From Polytrichum commune (Eukaryota > Streptophyta > Polytrichopsida > Polytrichales > Polytrichaceae): a stretch of DNA of 64,000 bases. The position numbers and the translations under genes were made by a program. The notes beneath the pieces were generated by a model. That model was not told the DNA's origin. It did not search any database and saw only the letters and a program-made list of their open reading frames with translations. Positions 47,561 to 59,120 of this stretch are shown piece by piece; position 1 is the first letter of the stretch; every line of letters begins with the position of its first letter. Location of the stretch: positions 4,774,001-4,838,000 of the forward strand of contig OX485809.1 in assembly GCA_950295325.1 (NCBI GenBank). The letters are read 5' to 3'.

Positions 47561-49187
47561 TTTCTATAGTGTTAATGAAGGGTGCCTTACGGTGCATAAT
47601 TGCCCGCCACAAAAACAAGGAGGGATCATTCCCATAATTGGCTTTGAGATGTTGATTCAATCCCTAATTGTGTAGTGCAAAATTTGTTGGAGAGTTTTAC
47701 GCTCCATAAGGCCCTCGGATAGAACCCTCTTTTCATAGAGTACCCCGGCTTTGGGGCCTTATATATTACCTACTTTACTTTCACATGGTGGCCACTTTCA
47801 ACCTTAACATGCAACCAACTTGGAGAATTCTCATTTGATTGCCATACATTTATTTATTAGCAAAATGGATTTTCATTGCAACAATGTATGAATACAACCA
47901 TGACACATGAAACCCTGATAGAGTTGTGCAAGAGTATACGTTTGAGACCGGGGCGGAAACCAAATGTCCAAGTTAACCCCTAAAGGTTGAGGTGGACGAT
48001 TGTGTCCATGCAGTCATCGTCAACCATCAATTTATGGTTACTTTTATTGGTTACTGGTCACTAAAGTGTCTATTCTCGGCAGAGGAGAGTAGTATTGTTC
48101 CAATGGCCCTCTGTTCGGTGGACACTGGGTCATTAACATTACGAACAAACACTTTATTCATGATGGCCTTGCAAGAGGTCCGGAGTTTCTATCTATTTAT
48201 CTAGGCAGTCGTCGTTACCCGATAATACTAGCATATATTTTTACGTTATTAACTTTCGATGTTGGACATGTGAACGGTTAAAAAATGTGTGAGAATAATC
48301 CTAACCTTGTGAAGTTTACATCCATACAACCAAATCTACCATAAGAGGTGTTGTCTTGCTTTAAGGAGCTTCTAAATTGAACAAATTTATTTTATTATGT
48401 TTGGGGCGGTTTTGCTTTGGCCTTGAGGGGTCAAGACCAAAACATGATCAATAACTACATAACACGTGCATAGTACCTTAAACCAAAATTTCAAAACTAC
48501 ATATCAAAACTCAAATTTTAGTAATGCAATGATTTTTTTTCCCTCTTTCCAATACACTACATAATCCTATTAGCGTGAGTGGAAATTAGCATGCAACTAA
48601 TTAGCGTGGGCCACTTACTAATTCGCTAGTCGGGTTGGAAATAACACAGTTGAAGACCCACAAAGTGTCTTCCCCACAAAGTTTCTCACAACTTTCAACC
48701 AACACCCAACATAAAATGATATAATCACTTTACATTAAAAAAAAAACACCCCCAAAAAAGAAACAACCACCCACATCAATTTTAGAAGAAAGAAAAAAAC
48801 AATCAATGCAACCCACCCTAGTTCTCTACCAAAAACTCACCGTGGCCCACATTCATCCTCATTAGGAGAGTTAACATGGACTCTAAAAAATTACCATGAC
48901 TCACAATAACAGGACTATTTAGTGTAGCTCCCATCTTCGCCAAACGCCTTGTGCTTTCGGATGTGTTTGAAATAGAGCCCATGGGGTCACCGTTACTTGG
49001 GAGCGGGACGAAGTCGGCAACACCGTCCAAAATGCGGCCGTTAGGAAGAGACAAATAGAAACGAGCACCGCACTAAGCCTTTAAATTAGGTTAACTTACA
49101 CATCACATAGACCGTGCGGTTGGTTGTCCCATGATCCCATCCATCCATCCATCCATCATGATGTGGATGTGTGTAAGTGTAAGCAAG
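47561..49187. other. intergenic DNA with one possible decayed exon
   Basis: I see no complete gene. A minus-strand frame at 48,818 to about 49,073 encodes GARFYLSLPNGRILDGVADF and continues to HGEFLVEN; its composition is protein-like, but there is no good start and no recognised family. A (ATCC)n microsatellite lies at 49,139-49,157. Confidence 0.4.
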
Positions 49188-49190
49188 TAA

Positions 49191-49713
49191 TGCCCCCTCC
49201 CCACCTGACTTTAGTGAAGCCTAAAAGTTGGTTCTAAAAACACAGCCTCCACACCATCGACATTATCCAGTGCCGAGCCTAGTTGGAAAATGATGTGGCA
49301 TGGTTTAGAAGTGGAGGCTTTAAGCCCCAAGCACCGACCCTCCCATCGGTACCTAGACATGAGGCAAGAATATAGGACTTTTAAAAGTGTTGTCTCCCGC
49401 CCTTGTGATTGGTTGTTTTTTAGTCTTAGCTATGAGGGCACGAGGAGCTCCATTAACAAAAACGATGGTAAGATAGATGAGTAGTAAGGCATTTGGGGAC
49501 AGGACAAAAACTATCCAACATGTCATCGCTTGGTAGATAAAACCATGAACATGTGTGAAAGCTACTTAACTAAAACCTACTCAAAAACCTCTGGAGCAAG
49601 TTCTTGTAAATGCATTGGGAGAGCCGGATGCCTCCCCCTATAACCGAGGGAGCTTTACCCAGGTTATAAGAAAGACTTTGATTATTTGGTAAAGTCAGGT
49701 GGGGAGGGGGGCA
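49191..49713 (+). mobile_element. Tourist-like MITE E1, TAA duplication
   Basis: The ends are TGCCCCCTCCCCACCTGACT and the reverse complement of AGTCAGGTGGGGAGGGGGGCA, flanked by TAA at 49,188-49,190 and 49,714-49,716. At 523 bp it encodes no protein. A near-copy in opposite direction, E2, lies at 53,175. Three-base TWA duplications mark PIF/Harbinger-type MITEs. Confidence 0.88.
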
Positions 49714-49716
49714 TAA

Positions 49717-50160
49717 GTACTTCAAAGTGAGCTTTCCCGCTAACTTAAGAGCTCAAACTTATTATTAATTAGCTAGCGCCGCGTTAACACCATAGGGTAT
49801 AGGCACACACATAACATAGCTATTGCTTGGAAGTAACATAGGCCTGCAATATCAAATTCCCACGCACTTGTTGCAAATCTCTCCAACTGCACCCAAATCA
49901 CGAAAGAAAGAAAGAAAGAAAGAAACGGCAACTGAGTGACGGTAAGGAAAGAAACGGAGGGAGAGGTTAGCCTAGCTTAGCCTAGCTATATATGACGGTG
50001 GATTCCAAACGGCCTAAATTCCTTTGCACAAGCAAAGCAAGTAAGAGTACTTTCATCCCCCCCCCCCCCTTTCCCTTCACATGTGTAGTGGAATTTGATG
50101 GAGCTTGTGGGTGACCTACAGTAAATTGTCAACCCAACAAGACGATTTGGCACTCCTTTG
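49717..50160. repeat. intergenic DNA with a direct repeat shared with 54.4 kb
   Basis: From about 49,890 (CCAACTGCACCAAATCACGAA-like) to 50,125 (GGTGACCTAC) the sequence is repeated, diverged and partly deleted, at about 54,390-54,548. A (GAAA)n microsatellite (49,903-49,924) and a C-run near 50,058 lie inside. Confidence 0.65.
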
Positions 50161-50709
50161 TACCGTTCTCCCTCTTTAGTATGACACGTTTGGGGAACGC
50201 AAAAAAAGGTCGTATTATCCAGGTGTCGTCTTCTCATTAATATGACAAATGGCGTAAAGTTGTCGTATTAACGAGGGAATACAAGAACATGAGCAATATG
50301 AGCGTATACAACAAGTTTAAGCACGTTGTACGTTGTGTGAAATAATAACTTATAACTCTAAATAAATGCAAGTGTTCTCAACAACTTTCGAAATAGGAGT
50401 TCGAAGATCTCTGGTGTTGCCTACCCAAGTTAGCAATTGTTATCTTATCTGAATTCCCTACTAGCTTTTGAGAACTGATAATTTTGTTAACACGAAAGTG
50501 TGAAGAGTTGTCTGAGAAGAAATTAGACAACAGTGGTGCATGGCGTTTTTGCATCACTAAGCTTTACTATAGGTGGAGCAATGTCATTCACATTTATTGA
50601 ATGTAGATCAACGTTAAGATGAAAGCCTTGTGCGTAATTGATTCCCAAAGCAACATCCACCAACTCGTTTATACTCAATTTCTAGCTTAGTGTTCTCTTC
50701 CCTTTTCAT

Positions 50710-52500
50710 CTAAATGTAAGTCTCAATTGACATCTCATCATCACCCGTTCGCAACTTTGAAATCAAAGTACCAAATTCATCTGGTTTTTCTTGCATTCTA
50801 TTCTTCTCCCTTTCATCAACTAGGGCAAAATCAACATTCCATGTCGCAGGTAATATACGCACCATGCTCCAACAATTCCCAGCTATCTGTGCATCCAACA
50901 CGCTCCATACTTCATAACTCCACATGATAGTGTGTCTGATGTTGGGTACCACCTTCCTTAAGTCCTTCGATGTGGCATCATCATACTGTGATAAAACCCA
51001 CTGCAAAAGTTTCTTCATGTATTGAATTTTGACAGATGCTATTACACCTTGATCCAAAGGTTGAACTACACTTGTAACATTGGGAGGAAGGAATCCCAAA
51101 GTCATGTTGCTCAATTCCAAGGTTGAAAAACCACGAGACTTACCAACTTTGGTAGAGCTAACAACATGTGAAGATGCATTATCATAATCACCTTTCGATT
51201 ATGGCCTTTCAACTGATTGTTGAGCTGCTGTCGCGCACCTCTCCATGAGGAGTGCCCGAAACACCATGGGCACAAGGGGGACCCCGGAGTGACACCCGGG
51301 ACTTGTGGCGCCATTGGTGAGAGGGCCCAAGTGATCCTAGTGTGGGTGAGGGCCCCGGGCATTGGGAACGCCTCCCACCCATGGAGACTAGGATGCATGA
51401 GGGTAAGGCCAAGAGCTATGCGTAGCTCATGGCGTGGTGATTCTAGAACGCTCAAGAACACCTCGATCGGAGGTGTGAGCTAGGAGTTATGGCAATTTGA
51501 GTGGGGCGCTGTCCCGGGACAGCGCCCTGGTACAGCAGTGCCTGGGAGTGATTCCCGGGACTGCCAAGGTTCAAACATGTATAACTTCCTGAATACTTGC
51601 CTGAATGGGGCAAGTGAGGAGTCCATCGGCATCTACGTGAAGCGTAGATGAAGATGGAGTGGTTGCTTGTTACTAGCAGACATCATACAAGGAAGTTATG
51701 ATGGTATGAAGCTGCTGGGGTCTTCTAGGCCCAGCGGCTAAGGGAAAATGTCTACTTGGCCCCAACTCTTGGTGGAGAGACAAGAGGTTAGTTGACGGTG
51801 GGGTAGGGGCCCCGCGTAGAGTCCTAGAGGCTTATATGGGTGAGGTGGTGTGGCCTCACCCACCCGAGGCCGAATGGCACGGCCTCCATGGGCATTGGCC
51901 CATTGTGAGGCCATAGTTGCCTAGTATGGTTCGGGTTGTTGTAGTGTTGCTCCGGCAACGCGATGATCAACATAGGATTGGACTTCCATGGATGGAAGTC
52001 CACATCCAAGAAATGGGTTACCGATTAAGGGGTGAGTCCCGAAAGCAAAGTAGGAGGGTTGGTTCCCCTCCTATGAACTATATGGTCCGGGGTAGGAGGA
52101 GCTAACCATTAGCATGGCGGAATGCGAAGGGTTAGCGCTTGTAACCTTTGCTAGAAAGGAAAATTGGCAAGATTGCTAAGGGGGCTAGCAAGGGTTGCGA
52201 CAACTGCAAAATCCAAGCTTCAAATACATCCCCCTTCATCCAAGCTGTTTTATTCGAATGCCACCGAACATACTCACGAGGTTGCCACCTTCCAAAACAT
52301 TGTGGTTGCTTCGACGTATAAATCACAAGCAACTTCAACTTATCAATCCTAGTTGAATTAACACCAAGAGCAAGTGTTACGCTCTCCTTCTATAACTTCC
52401 GACTCTTCACCTTCCCTTGTGCTAATGTTTTATTAGGACGTGCTCTAGAATACAATCCAATCTAATCCACGATCAAGTTCCCAATGATAAGCGAAGTTCC
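50710..52500 (-). pseudogene. pogo/Tigger transposase pseudogene (DDE_1 family)
   Basis: The minus strand reads, from the 5' side, LKLLVIYTSKQPQCFGRWQP, then SNKTAWMKGDVFEAWILQ at about 52,210. There it is interrupted by a 974-bp insertion. It resumes QLNNQLKGHNRKVIMIMDNA (one frame change), then FLPPNVTSVVQPLDQGVIAS and a tail ending at 50,710. The second catalytic Asp (MDNA) and third (QPLDQG) of the DDD triad of pogo transposases are recognisable, but an upstream stop (KSRKL-stop-KES), a frameshift and the insertion destroy it. The HTH/CENP-B N-terminus is not found. Confidence 0.8.
51229..52202. mobile_element. solo-LTR-like insertion, 974 bp
   Basis: The ends are TGTCGCGCACC and GGGTTGCGACA, giving TG...CA termini in either direction with short inverted ends. 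Flanking five bases are GCTGC on the left and ACTGC on the right, matching in four of five. The sequence is GC-richer than its surroundings and contains no gene. It interrupts the Tigger transposase coding sequence between AWILQ and QLNNQ. The right terminal 36 bp recur at about 34,306-34,342. Solo LTR is the simplest explanation, but no internal retroelement copy is in the window. Confidence 0.6.
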
Positions 52501-52725
52501 CAAGTGAAACTGGATGTATTTCAAATGTACATAACATAGATGAAAGGAACTTTAGCATTAATTACCTCTTTAATATGACAAAACGGAGATTCTAAATGTC
52601 GTATTATCGCATGTCGTGGCCGTATAAAAGAGGGAACTTTGAACTAAAAAGTTTGGTTGCTCAAAAATGTGTCGTAATATCGAGGGTGTCGTATAAACGA
52701 GTGTCATACTAACGAGGTTAGACTG

Positions 52726-53171
52726 TACCATTTTTCTTTCTTTCTTTTGGGATTATAGATTTAAAGTGTTGCAACGACTGTCACTTTACGGAAGTGATTT
52801 TTCATCCAAGTTTCATTCATCCATGACAATGTTTCTTTGCATAAATGTTAGGGTGCACAATATGACCGACTCCGTTTCAGCGATTGGCATGGGTTTCGCG
52901 ATTTGTGGCTCTCCCACTTTCATGTCCTAACCCTTTTTTGGTTACGAGTTCATAGTTTCGGAGTTCTCGGAGCTGTGTTGTGAATAGGAGAATAGAGTTG
53001 GGATATGAGTTATGAGTCCTTATGATGATTTAATGTTCTCAAATGTAGGAGCTTCCCCACCATTATTTGTATCTTGACGCCCTTGAGAAGAATACTTGAA
53101 ACAACATCTCCATGCTTATTATCTATGACATGAAACAAAACTGCACCATTTGCAAATTGCTTGAGAGAGTC
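52726..53171. other. intergenic DNA
   Basis: I see no gene. A fragment at about 52,755-52,845 (GTGATTTTTCATCCAAGTTT) is related to the repeat arms at 40.1 and 42.5 kb. Confidence 0.45.
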
Positions 53172-53174
53172 TTA

Positions 53175-53699
53175 TGCCCCCTTCCCACTTGACTTTAGTA
53201 AAGACCCAAAGTATTTCCTAAAAACCGGGTGAAGCTCCCTCAGTTAGAGTGGAGGCATCTGATTATCCCAATGCACCTACAAGAACTTGCTCCGGAGATT
53301 TTTCAAGTAGGTTTCAGTTAAGTAGCTTTCACACATGTTCATTGTTTTATCTACCAAGCAATGAAATGTTGGGTAGTTTTCGTCCCGTCCCCAAATGCCT
53401 TACTATTCACCTGTCTTACCATCGGTTTTCGTTAATGGAGCTCCTTGTGCCCTCATAGCTAAGACTAAAAAGCAACCAATCACAAGGGCGGGAGGCGACA
53501 CTTTTGAAGCTCCTATATTCTTGCCTCATGTTTAGGTACCGATGGGAGGGTCAGTGGTTGAGGCTTCAAACCTCCACTTGTAAGTCATGCCACATCATTT
53601 GCCAACTAGACTTGGCACTAGATAATGTTGATGGTGTGAAGGCTGGTTTGTTAAAACCAACTTTTAATCTTAGCTAAAGTCAGGTGGGAAGGGGGCATT
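53175..53699 (-). mobile_element. Tourist-like MITE E2, TTA duplication
   Basis: E2 is the reverse-complement relative of E1, 525 bp, with ends TGCCCCCTTCCCACTTGACT and AGTCAGGTGGGAAGGGGGCA, flanked by TTA at 53,172-53,174 and 53,700-53,702. Internal divergence from E1 is moderate, mostly substitutions and a few small gaps. Confidence 0.88.
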
Positions 53700-53702
53700 A
53701 TT

Positions 53703-55652
53703 GTTCTTTAAAGAACACCACCTTCTACACAATCGACTTCCTCCTCACTAGAGCCCGCTATAGAAGCATCTTGTATAGGCAACGACTTGTAATCCAACTC
53801 TAAATCATGCATTACAATGCCACCAACCTCGGCTTCATCAAACCCCATAGAAGGCGAGCTTTCCACTCCTGATTTTAAAGACAAGTCATACCCAAGGACA
53901 CCAGACCCGTGGTGCTCTTTTAATGTCTCTATGACCTCCAAAGAAAAACATTCGACTTCGAATATGGTTTGAATCATACGATGGAACCCTATGAACTTGT
54001 TCTTCAACACCTTCGAAATTTGGATTGCAAGCCCTACAAGCAATCTCTCAAGCACGGTGTGAAAGGAAGAGTTGTTAGGGTGAAGATAACACGACCTAGA
54101 GAAGAGTGGAAAAAAGAGCAAGTAGGTTATTCGGCAATGGATGAACTTAAAGTTATCATCCATCATTCATGACGGTATTTGTTCACTTATACACAAGAAG
54201 TGTCATCCGAAAAGTTACCATAGTGACATAAAATGCCATATGACACTAGAAATCATGTTTAGTGTACTACATCATTTGTGGTATTTAGTGTCACTTGATA
54301 TTTGAACTTACGCAATGTTATATCTTCTTATTATAGGTTTCATTTGTATATTGGCAAAGGTTGAATAGGTTGTTTGGACATTATAGAACATCCAACTGCA
54401 CCAAATTATGAAAGAAATGGCAAGAGCTATGGTAAGGAACGAACGGAGGGAAGCTACGTCAAACTACCTAAATTCATGTGCCAAGGAAGTACTTACTCGT
54501 CCCCTTCACATGTGCAATAAAATTTGATGGATCTTGTGGGTGAACTACTACACCACTTGTGGTGTTTAGTGTCACATAATATTTGGAGTTGAGCAATGCT
54601 ATAACTTCTTGTTATGAATTTCATTCTTTACTAGCGAAGGTTTGATAGGTTGTTTTCCGTGGACATTATGCAACTTAAACGGCGTTATTTGGTTGAAAGT
54701 TACTTTCTCAACAAATAAGTTATAGCACTAGGTAACTCTGGATAATAAGTGACACCAAATATCATGAATGGTGTAGTAGTCTCCATTTAACCCACTCCGA
54801 GTTTTTCTTTCTCATCAAGCTTAGAGTTCATTGCGAAGTGCTATCAGTCAAATATTGAGGCATTTTCATTGAGTCTGGTGATAGGGAAGGGAAAATTATC
54901 GCACACAATTGTACCTCTCTTTCTTCCCACATATTTTTTTATGTCCACTATAGGCTTGTGGCCAATTGATCTCAAATAACTTGAACTAAACTAATTTGAA
55001 GTCTTTCAAACTAATTTCGATGTCAATTAACATTAACATAATAGCATCTAGGTGCATACTATTCTAAGGCTTTTATGTTGGATGAATGAGAGGCACATTT
55101 GTTTGTGATAGTTCCTCTTTCCTCATTAGGTTATAGGGCCACATACATCATGCGTTTTAAGAAGGTAAAAGATTTTATGTAAAAACGGAAACAGTTTTAG
55201 GGTTTTGGTTATGGACGTGATCACGTGGTGGTGGTATCAGTACATGACCCTCGTGATTGAAGTTTCATCATTTCATACTCGATGCAAGAGTTTACATATT
55301 AAGCCACATCAAGGTTGGAGACATTTTTCCCATAATTTGTAGAGGTCATATGAATATCTTACTCATTATCAAAGTGAAAATTCTCTTTCTCTTCAAACAA
55401 TCATATAGGTCCTTCCCTTCTTCCCTCTAATTATGTTGATTATTGAACCTAAAATGATGAACACATTTTGAACACATAGCTAAACCTATCAAATACACAT
55501 ATTTTTGGTGTCCATTCTTTTATTAACACATGATTACACACCACCCGAAAACAAAGGTATCTGATTAAAATGAATAATCAAAGTGGGCCCACTTGTCTCA
55601 ACCCAAAATTCAAGAGGGCCGCAGGTTAAAAAAAACAACAACTTCTCCACCA
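53703..55652. other. intergenic DNA with an unassigned minus-strand frame
   Basis: A minus-strand frame at 53,708-54,166 (152 codons) ends just right of MITE E2. Its C-terminal half is acidic (SIAGSSEEEVDCVEGGVL) and protein-like, but I do not recognise it and the N-terminal part is not convincing. From about 54,390 to 54,548 lies the diverged partner of the 49.9-50.1 kb repeat. Copies of the TTTAGTGT palindrome family lie near 54,245 and 54,745. The rest is AT-rich. Confidence 0.4.
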
Positions 55653-55654
55653 TA

Positions 55655-57237
55655 CAGTCTAACCTTGATAATGCCACCCTTGTTAATAGAACACCTTGAT
55701 ATTGTCACCTAAAAGTTTGAAACCGATTTTCATAGTGTAAAACTCCCTCGCTATTATCCCTATCACCCTTGGTAATGTCACTATTTTTTTCCAAAATCCG
55801 TAGTGTAAATGTGATAATACCAAGTATGGATGGATTGTATGTGATGGTTGGATGGATAGATTGTAGTAGCTGAAAGGGTCATGTGCCGCCCTTGTGATAA
55901 ATGCAGTGCTATTCTTGGAACTTGATTGTGCACTAATATCTCAGGGAAGAAGCGATTAAAGCTTGTTTTCATTCACAAATTAGCGTGTCCCAAATGCTTT
56001 CCTCGGAATTTTGATCCAAATAGTACAGTACACTATTATTCTAACAATTCAACCTTGATGAATGGTGATGTTTTTACACATTGGGTGAAGAGTGAGAACC
56101 GAAGAATGGCATTGAAAGACAAAAAGATTTGCATTATTATGGATAATGTAGGAAGCCATGATATTCATGGTGAGGTCAAGAAAGTTGTAGATGGGTTTAA
56201 TGTTTTTGTACTCTCCCATATCACTATCTTGTTCCTTCCACCAAATATGACTTCAGTTGTTCAGCCTTTGGATCAAGGAGTGATTGCAGCATTCAAAATG
56301 TGCTATAAGCGCAAGCTTGTTGCCTGGACTTTGCAACAAATTGATAACAACTCAAATGAAGATTTGGGGAAACTGAATGTTGATCTATTTCAAGCTATGC
56401 TATGGTGTGTGGCGGCATGGCATGAATTAGATGATCAAACCATTAGAAATTGTTGGAGAAAGTCCGCCATATTGCCTACAGAGTGGAATGCAGATATCAA
56501 CAATTTTGATGAACGTATGAAGTCCAAAATGGAGGAAGCAGCTTTGGAATTGGGCAATCTCATCGCCACATTGAATTTGGGTTTGGATGTCGAAGGCAAG
56601 CTTGTAGAAAAGCTTTGTCCTTTGGAGTACATAAACATGGAAGGTGAAGATGATTTTGAGGTGGAATATTCTACTGAGGAGCTTGTGCAATTAGTACAAG
56701 ATGGCGAACATGTTCTTGATTCCATGGAAGTAGACCCATTGATTGTTGATAGCATTAATGATGAGTCTAAAGTAGTGAAGCTAAGCGATGCACAAAAATA
56801 TGCTAAAGATGTTATGAATTTTATGGCTAGCCAAGGTTCTCAGATTTTCAACACTCTGGAGTTGTTAGGAATGGAAAAAAATCCATGACAAACTCATTAG
56901 AATTGGTGTTGCACATTTAACGTCAACAAAACAATGTGACATTAGAAGCTTCTATGTCTCTAGTGAGAGGTCTTTACTTGATCTCAATGACACATTATGA
57001 TGTGCTCTTGTTGTTATTCACAATTTTGAATTAGATTTTACATTCAAAAACATTGAAGTCTCGTATTTGTTATTTTCTTTTTTACATTGTAATTTTATTT
57101 TGATTTTCTACCTTTTTTTTTTATAATATCACATTATGCACAAATCTTCAAAATGTGACATTATCAAATATGTCACACCTTGTTTATATCACTCTTTTTG
57201 GTTAAACGGATGGTGTGACATTATCAAGGTTAGACTG
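55655..57237 (+). mobile_element. pogo/Tigger element with exact TA duplication, 1.58 kb
   Basis: It starts CAGTCTAACCTTGATAATG and ends with the reverse complement (CATTATCAAGGTTAGACTG), flanked by TA on both sides (55,653-55,654 and 57,238-57,239). It carries a partial transposase ORF. The TA target lies inside an end of a GGGCCGCTTT-family transposon: CTTCTCCACCATA before and TAGTGTAAAGCGGCCC after rejoin to the normal end sequence. Confidence 0.93.
55926..56888 (+). pseudogene. pogo/Tigger transposase, C-terminal two thirds
   Basis: The 320-codon frame encodes the later part of a DDE_1 (pogo/Tigger) transposase, which cuts and joins element ends at TA. Seen are YYSNNSTLMNGDVFTHWV, KICIIMDNVGSHD with the second catalytic Asp, LFLPPNMTSVVQPLDQGVIA with the third, and an acidic, possibly coiled tail ending ELLGMEKNP. 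The first catalytic Asp and the HTH/CENP-B DNA-binding N-terminus are missing, and at the N-terminal side GKKRLKL runs directly into FIHKLACPKCF, suggesting an internal deletion. The remaining frame is open for almost 1 kb, so decay is recent or the fragment is still expressed. It cannot be an autonomous transposase as it stands. Confidence 0.85.
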
Positions 57238-57667
57238 TAGTGTAAAGCGGCCCTTAGTAGCTTACAAGGCCCACATGCCTCTGTGATTTTCTCATACTGT
57301 TCTTTAAAAATCAAGAGTAGGTTTAACTTTAGATTTGTTGATCATTGATGTGGGCCTCATCCTCAGTTAATGAATAACCAATGCAAATTCCTTCACACTT
57401 AGCACTCGAGCAACCAATTTGCCCTCGGTTACTATGCTCTGTCTTACTAATCATTCAAACAGAGCAAAACCAAAATATTGGAGGAAATTACGACATGATG
57501 ATAGTAACAAATTTCTTATTAAATGGATTCTAAGAATCATTTCATCCAATCCTATAGAAATCTATCCATTTTGTTTGATTCAAGCTTGACATTGTTTTGT
57601 TTCATAAAGTGATGAAGTATTCGTAAATTTAAAATCAACATGTTGAATATAGAGTGGGCCACGCCTT

Positions 57668-57924
57668 CACTAGAAGAAAATTTGTCCATTACAACCATCC
57701 ATTGTGACTTGTCCCTTGCAACAAAATGACAAGGAAATACATAAATAAACCATTTTTTGGTTGTCAAGCAGAGGTTTTTTGTTGCAGTTTTTGGACAATT
57801 AGCAACCAAAACCATCCAATTGACAACCAAAATGATTTTTTTAAATTTTTTTTAAATTTTTTGCCATAAGTCGCAATGGACAAGTCACAACAAATGATTA
57901 TAATGGACAAGTTATCTTCTAGTG
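57668..57924. mobile_element. CACTA-type MITE with CTT duplication, 257 bp
   Basis: It starts CACTAGAAGAAAATTTGTCC and ends TTATCTTCTAGTG, flanked by CTT on both sides (57,665-57,667 and 57,925-57,927). CACTA termini and a 3-bp duplication define the CACTA/EnSpm superfamily. Subterminal parts repeat TTGTCCATTRYAA and GACTTGTCC in both directions, typical for the superfamily's transposase-binding repeats. There is no coding potential. Confidence 0.92.
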
Positions 57925-57927
57925 CTT

Positions 57928-59117
57928 ATAAATGTAACTATGGTCATGATTGTCTATATGAAGCAGACTGGTGTTAGTCTAACACCCCCAAATTTTAGAA
58001 ACTTGTATTTGGGTGGTGTGTGATCATGCATAGGTCAAAAGAACGGACATCAAAGTAACATGTGTACAAAAGAAGATTGGACTACATGCTCAAAATGTGT
58101 TAACCATTGTAGGCTCAACAGTCGACGCAATTGGGGGTCTTATATGACCATCTTGTAACAACAAAAATCTTCACTGTGACAAATTTTTATTTCTTAAAAA
58201 GAAAGCTTCGTTATAGACTAGATGAACTCCAAAAATAATAAGGGGTAATACAAAGGGCTCAAATTGGATGCTAATTATGCTAAGAGATTAATACTAATCT
58301 TCTTGCATTAATTGCATGTTTCAGATCCTATAGAAAGTGGGTGCATAACTAAGATGAATACATGGCATTAATATATGATATCAATAAGGGTAGCAAATTT
58401 CAATGCCAATTGAATGGTGACACTTGGTAGGTATCACATGATAAGATCTAATCATTATATACCCAAGTCATTATATGGGTCAATATTATATGGGTATCTT
58501 GGATCTTGGATAAAAATGTGTCGTAATATGGAGGGTGTCGTACAAACGAGGTTAGACTGTACATGCATATGGCGGGAACACATGGGGTTGGTGGGCATAT
58601 GGGGTTGGGCTGACCCAAGATATTAATCCCTATGCACATGTGCAACGGGATATTAAATCCATGAAGAGAAGGAAAACTTTATTGTATACGAACGAGTGTG
58701 CCTCTCCTCCATCCATCATAAAAACTTGACCCCCTATAGATTTGTTACCAATTCATCTCAAATGACATCAAGTGGACTAATTCAAGGTCTTCAAAGCTAA
58801 TTCCAATGTCAAGTCCATTTTTCTTAGAAAAAAAAAACTCCGAACTGCATAATTTTTCATGGGTTTTATGTATGATGAATGAGGGGTATGCCCGTACACA
58901 ATAACCTTGTCTCTTCGTAATCATGTGCACGGGTGTAACAAATAGCCATAAGATTGTTGGGATATCAATTTATATACAACGGGCCAGGACGGCATGGGTC
59001 TAAGCTAGTTGGATCCATAAGGATTGAGGCACCATAAGTTCTTGACTCTTTATGGCTATATTGCACATTATAATTGCACATGTATCTTCCAAGCTTGGAT
59101 GACTACAAACCACATAC
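57928..59117. other. AT-rich intergenic DNA with a Tigger end
   Basis: I see no gene. At about 58,511-58,562 a solitary Tigger end (GTGTCGTACAAACGAGGTTAG then ACTGTA) marks a lost element. Sequence near 58,390-58,490 resembles the dispersed repeat at 10.3 and 40.7 kb. Confidence 0.5.
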
Positions 59118-59120
59118 CTA

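Larger units (their letters stand above)
50163..52725 (-). mobile_element. pogo/Tigger element split by an LTR-like insertion
   Basis: The right end GAGGTTAGACTG is followed by TA and the left end CCGTTCTCCCTCTTTAGTAT is preceded by TA; the ends are imperfect inverted repeats. Minus-strand remains of a pogo/Tigger transposase lie inside. The element is 2.56 kb, of which 974 bp is the inserted element at 51,229-52,202. Deletion derivatives of the same element lie within elements A and B. Confidence 0.8.
55615..57257 (+). mobile_element. GGGCCGCTTT-family end split by the Tigger insertion
   Basis: GAGGGCCGCAGG lies at about 55,613 and ACTTCTCCACCATA just before the Tigger. TAGTGTAAAGCGGCCCTTA follows it. 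Removing the Tigger and one TA gives a short element of about 60 bp with GGGCCGC at one end and GCGGCCC at the other, so this is either a miniature element or a truncated end. Confidence 0.65.

Noticed and set aside
57552..57830. 92-codon minus-strand frame
   Set aside because: It lies mostly within the CACTA MITE and reads its terminal repeats.
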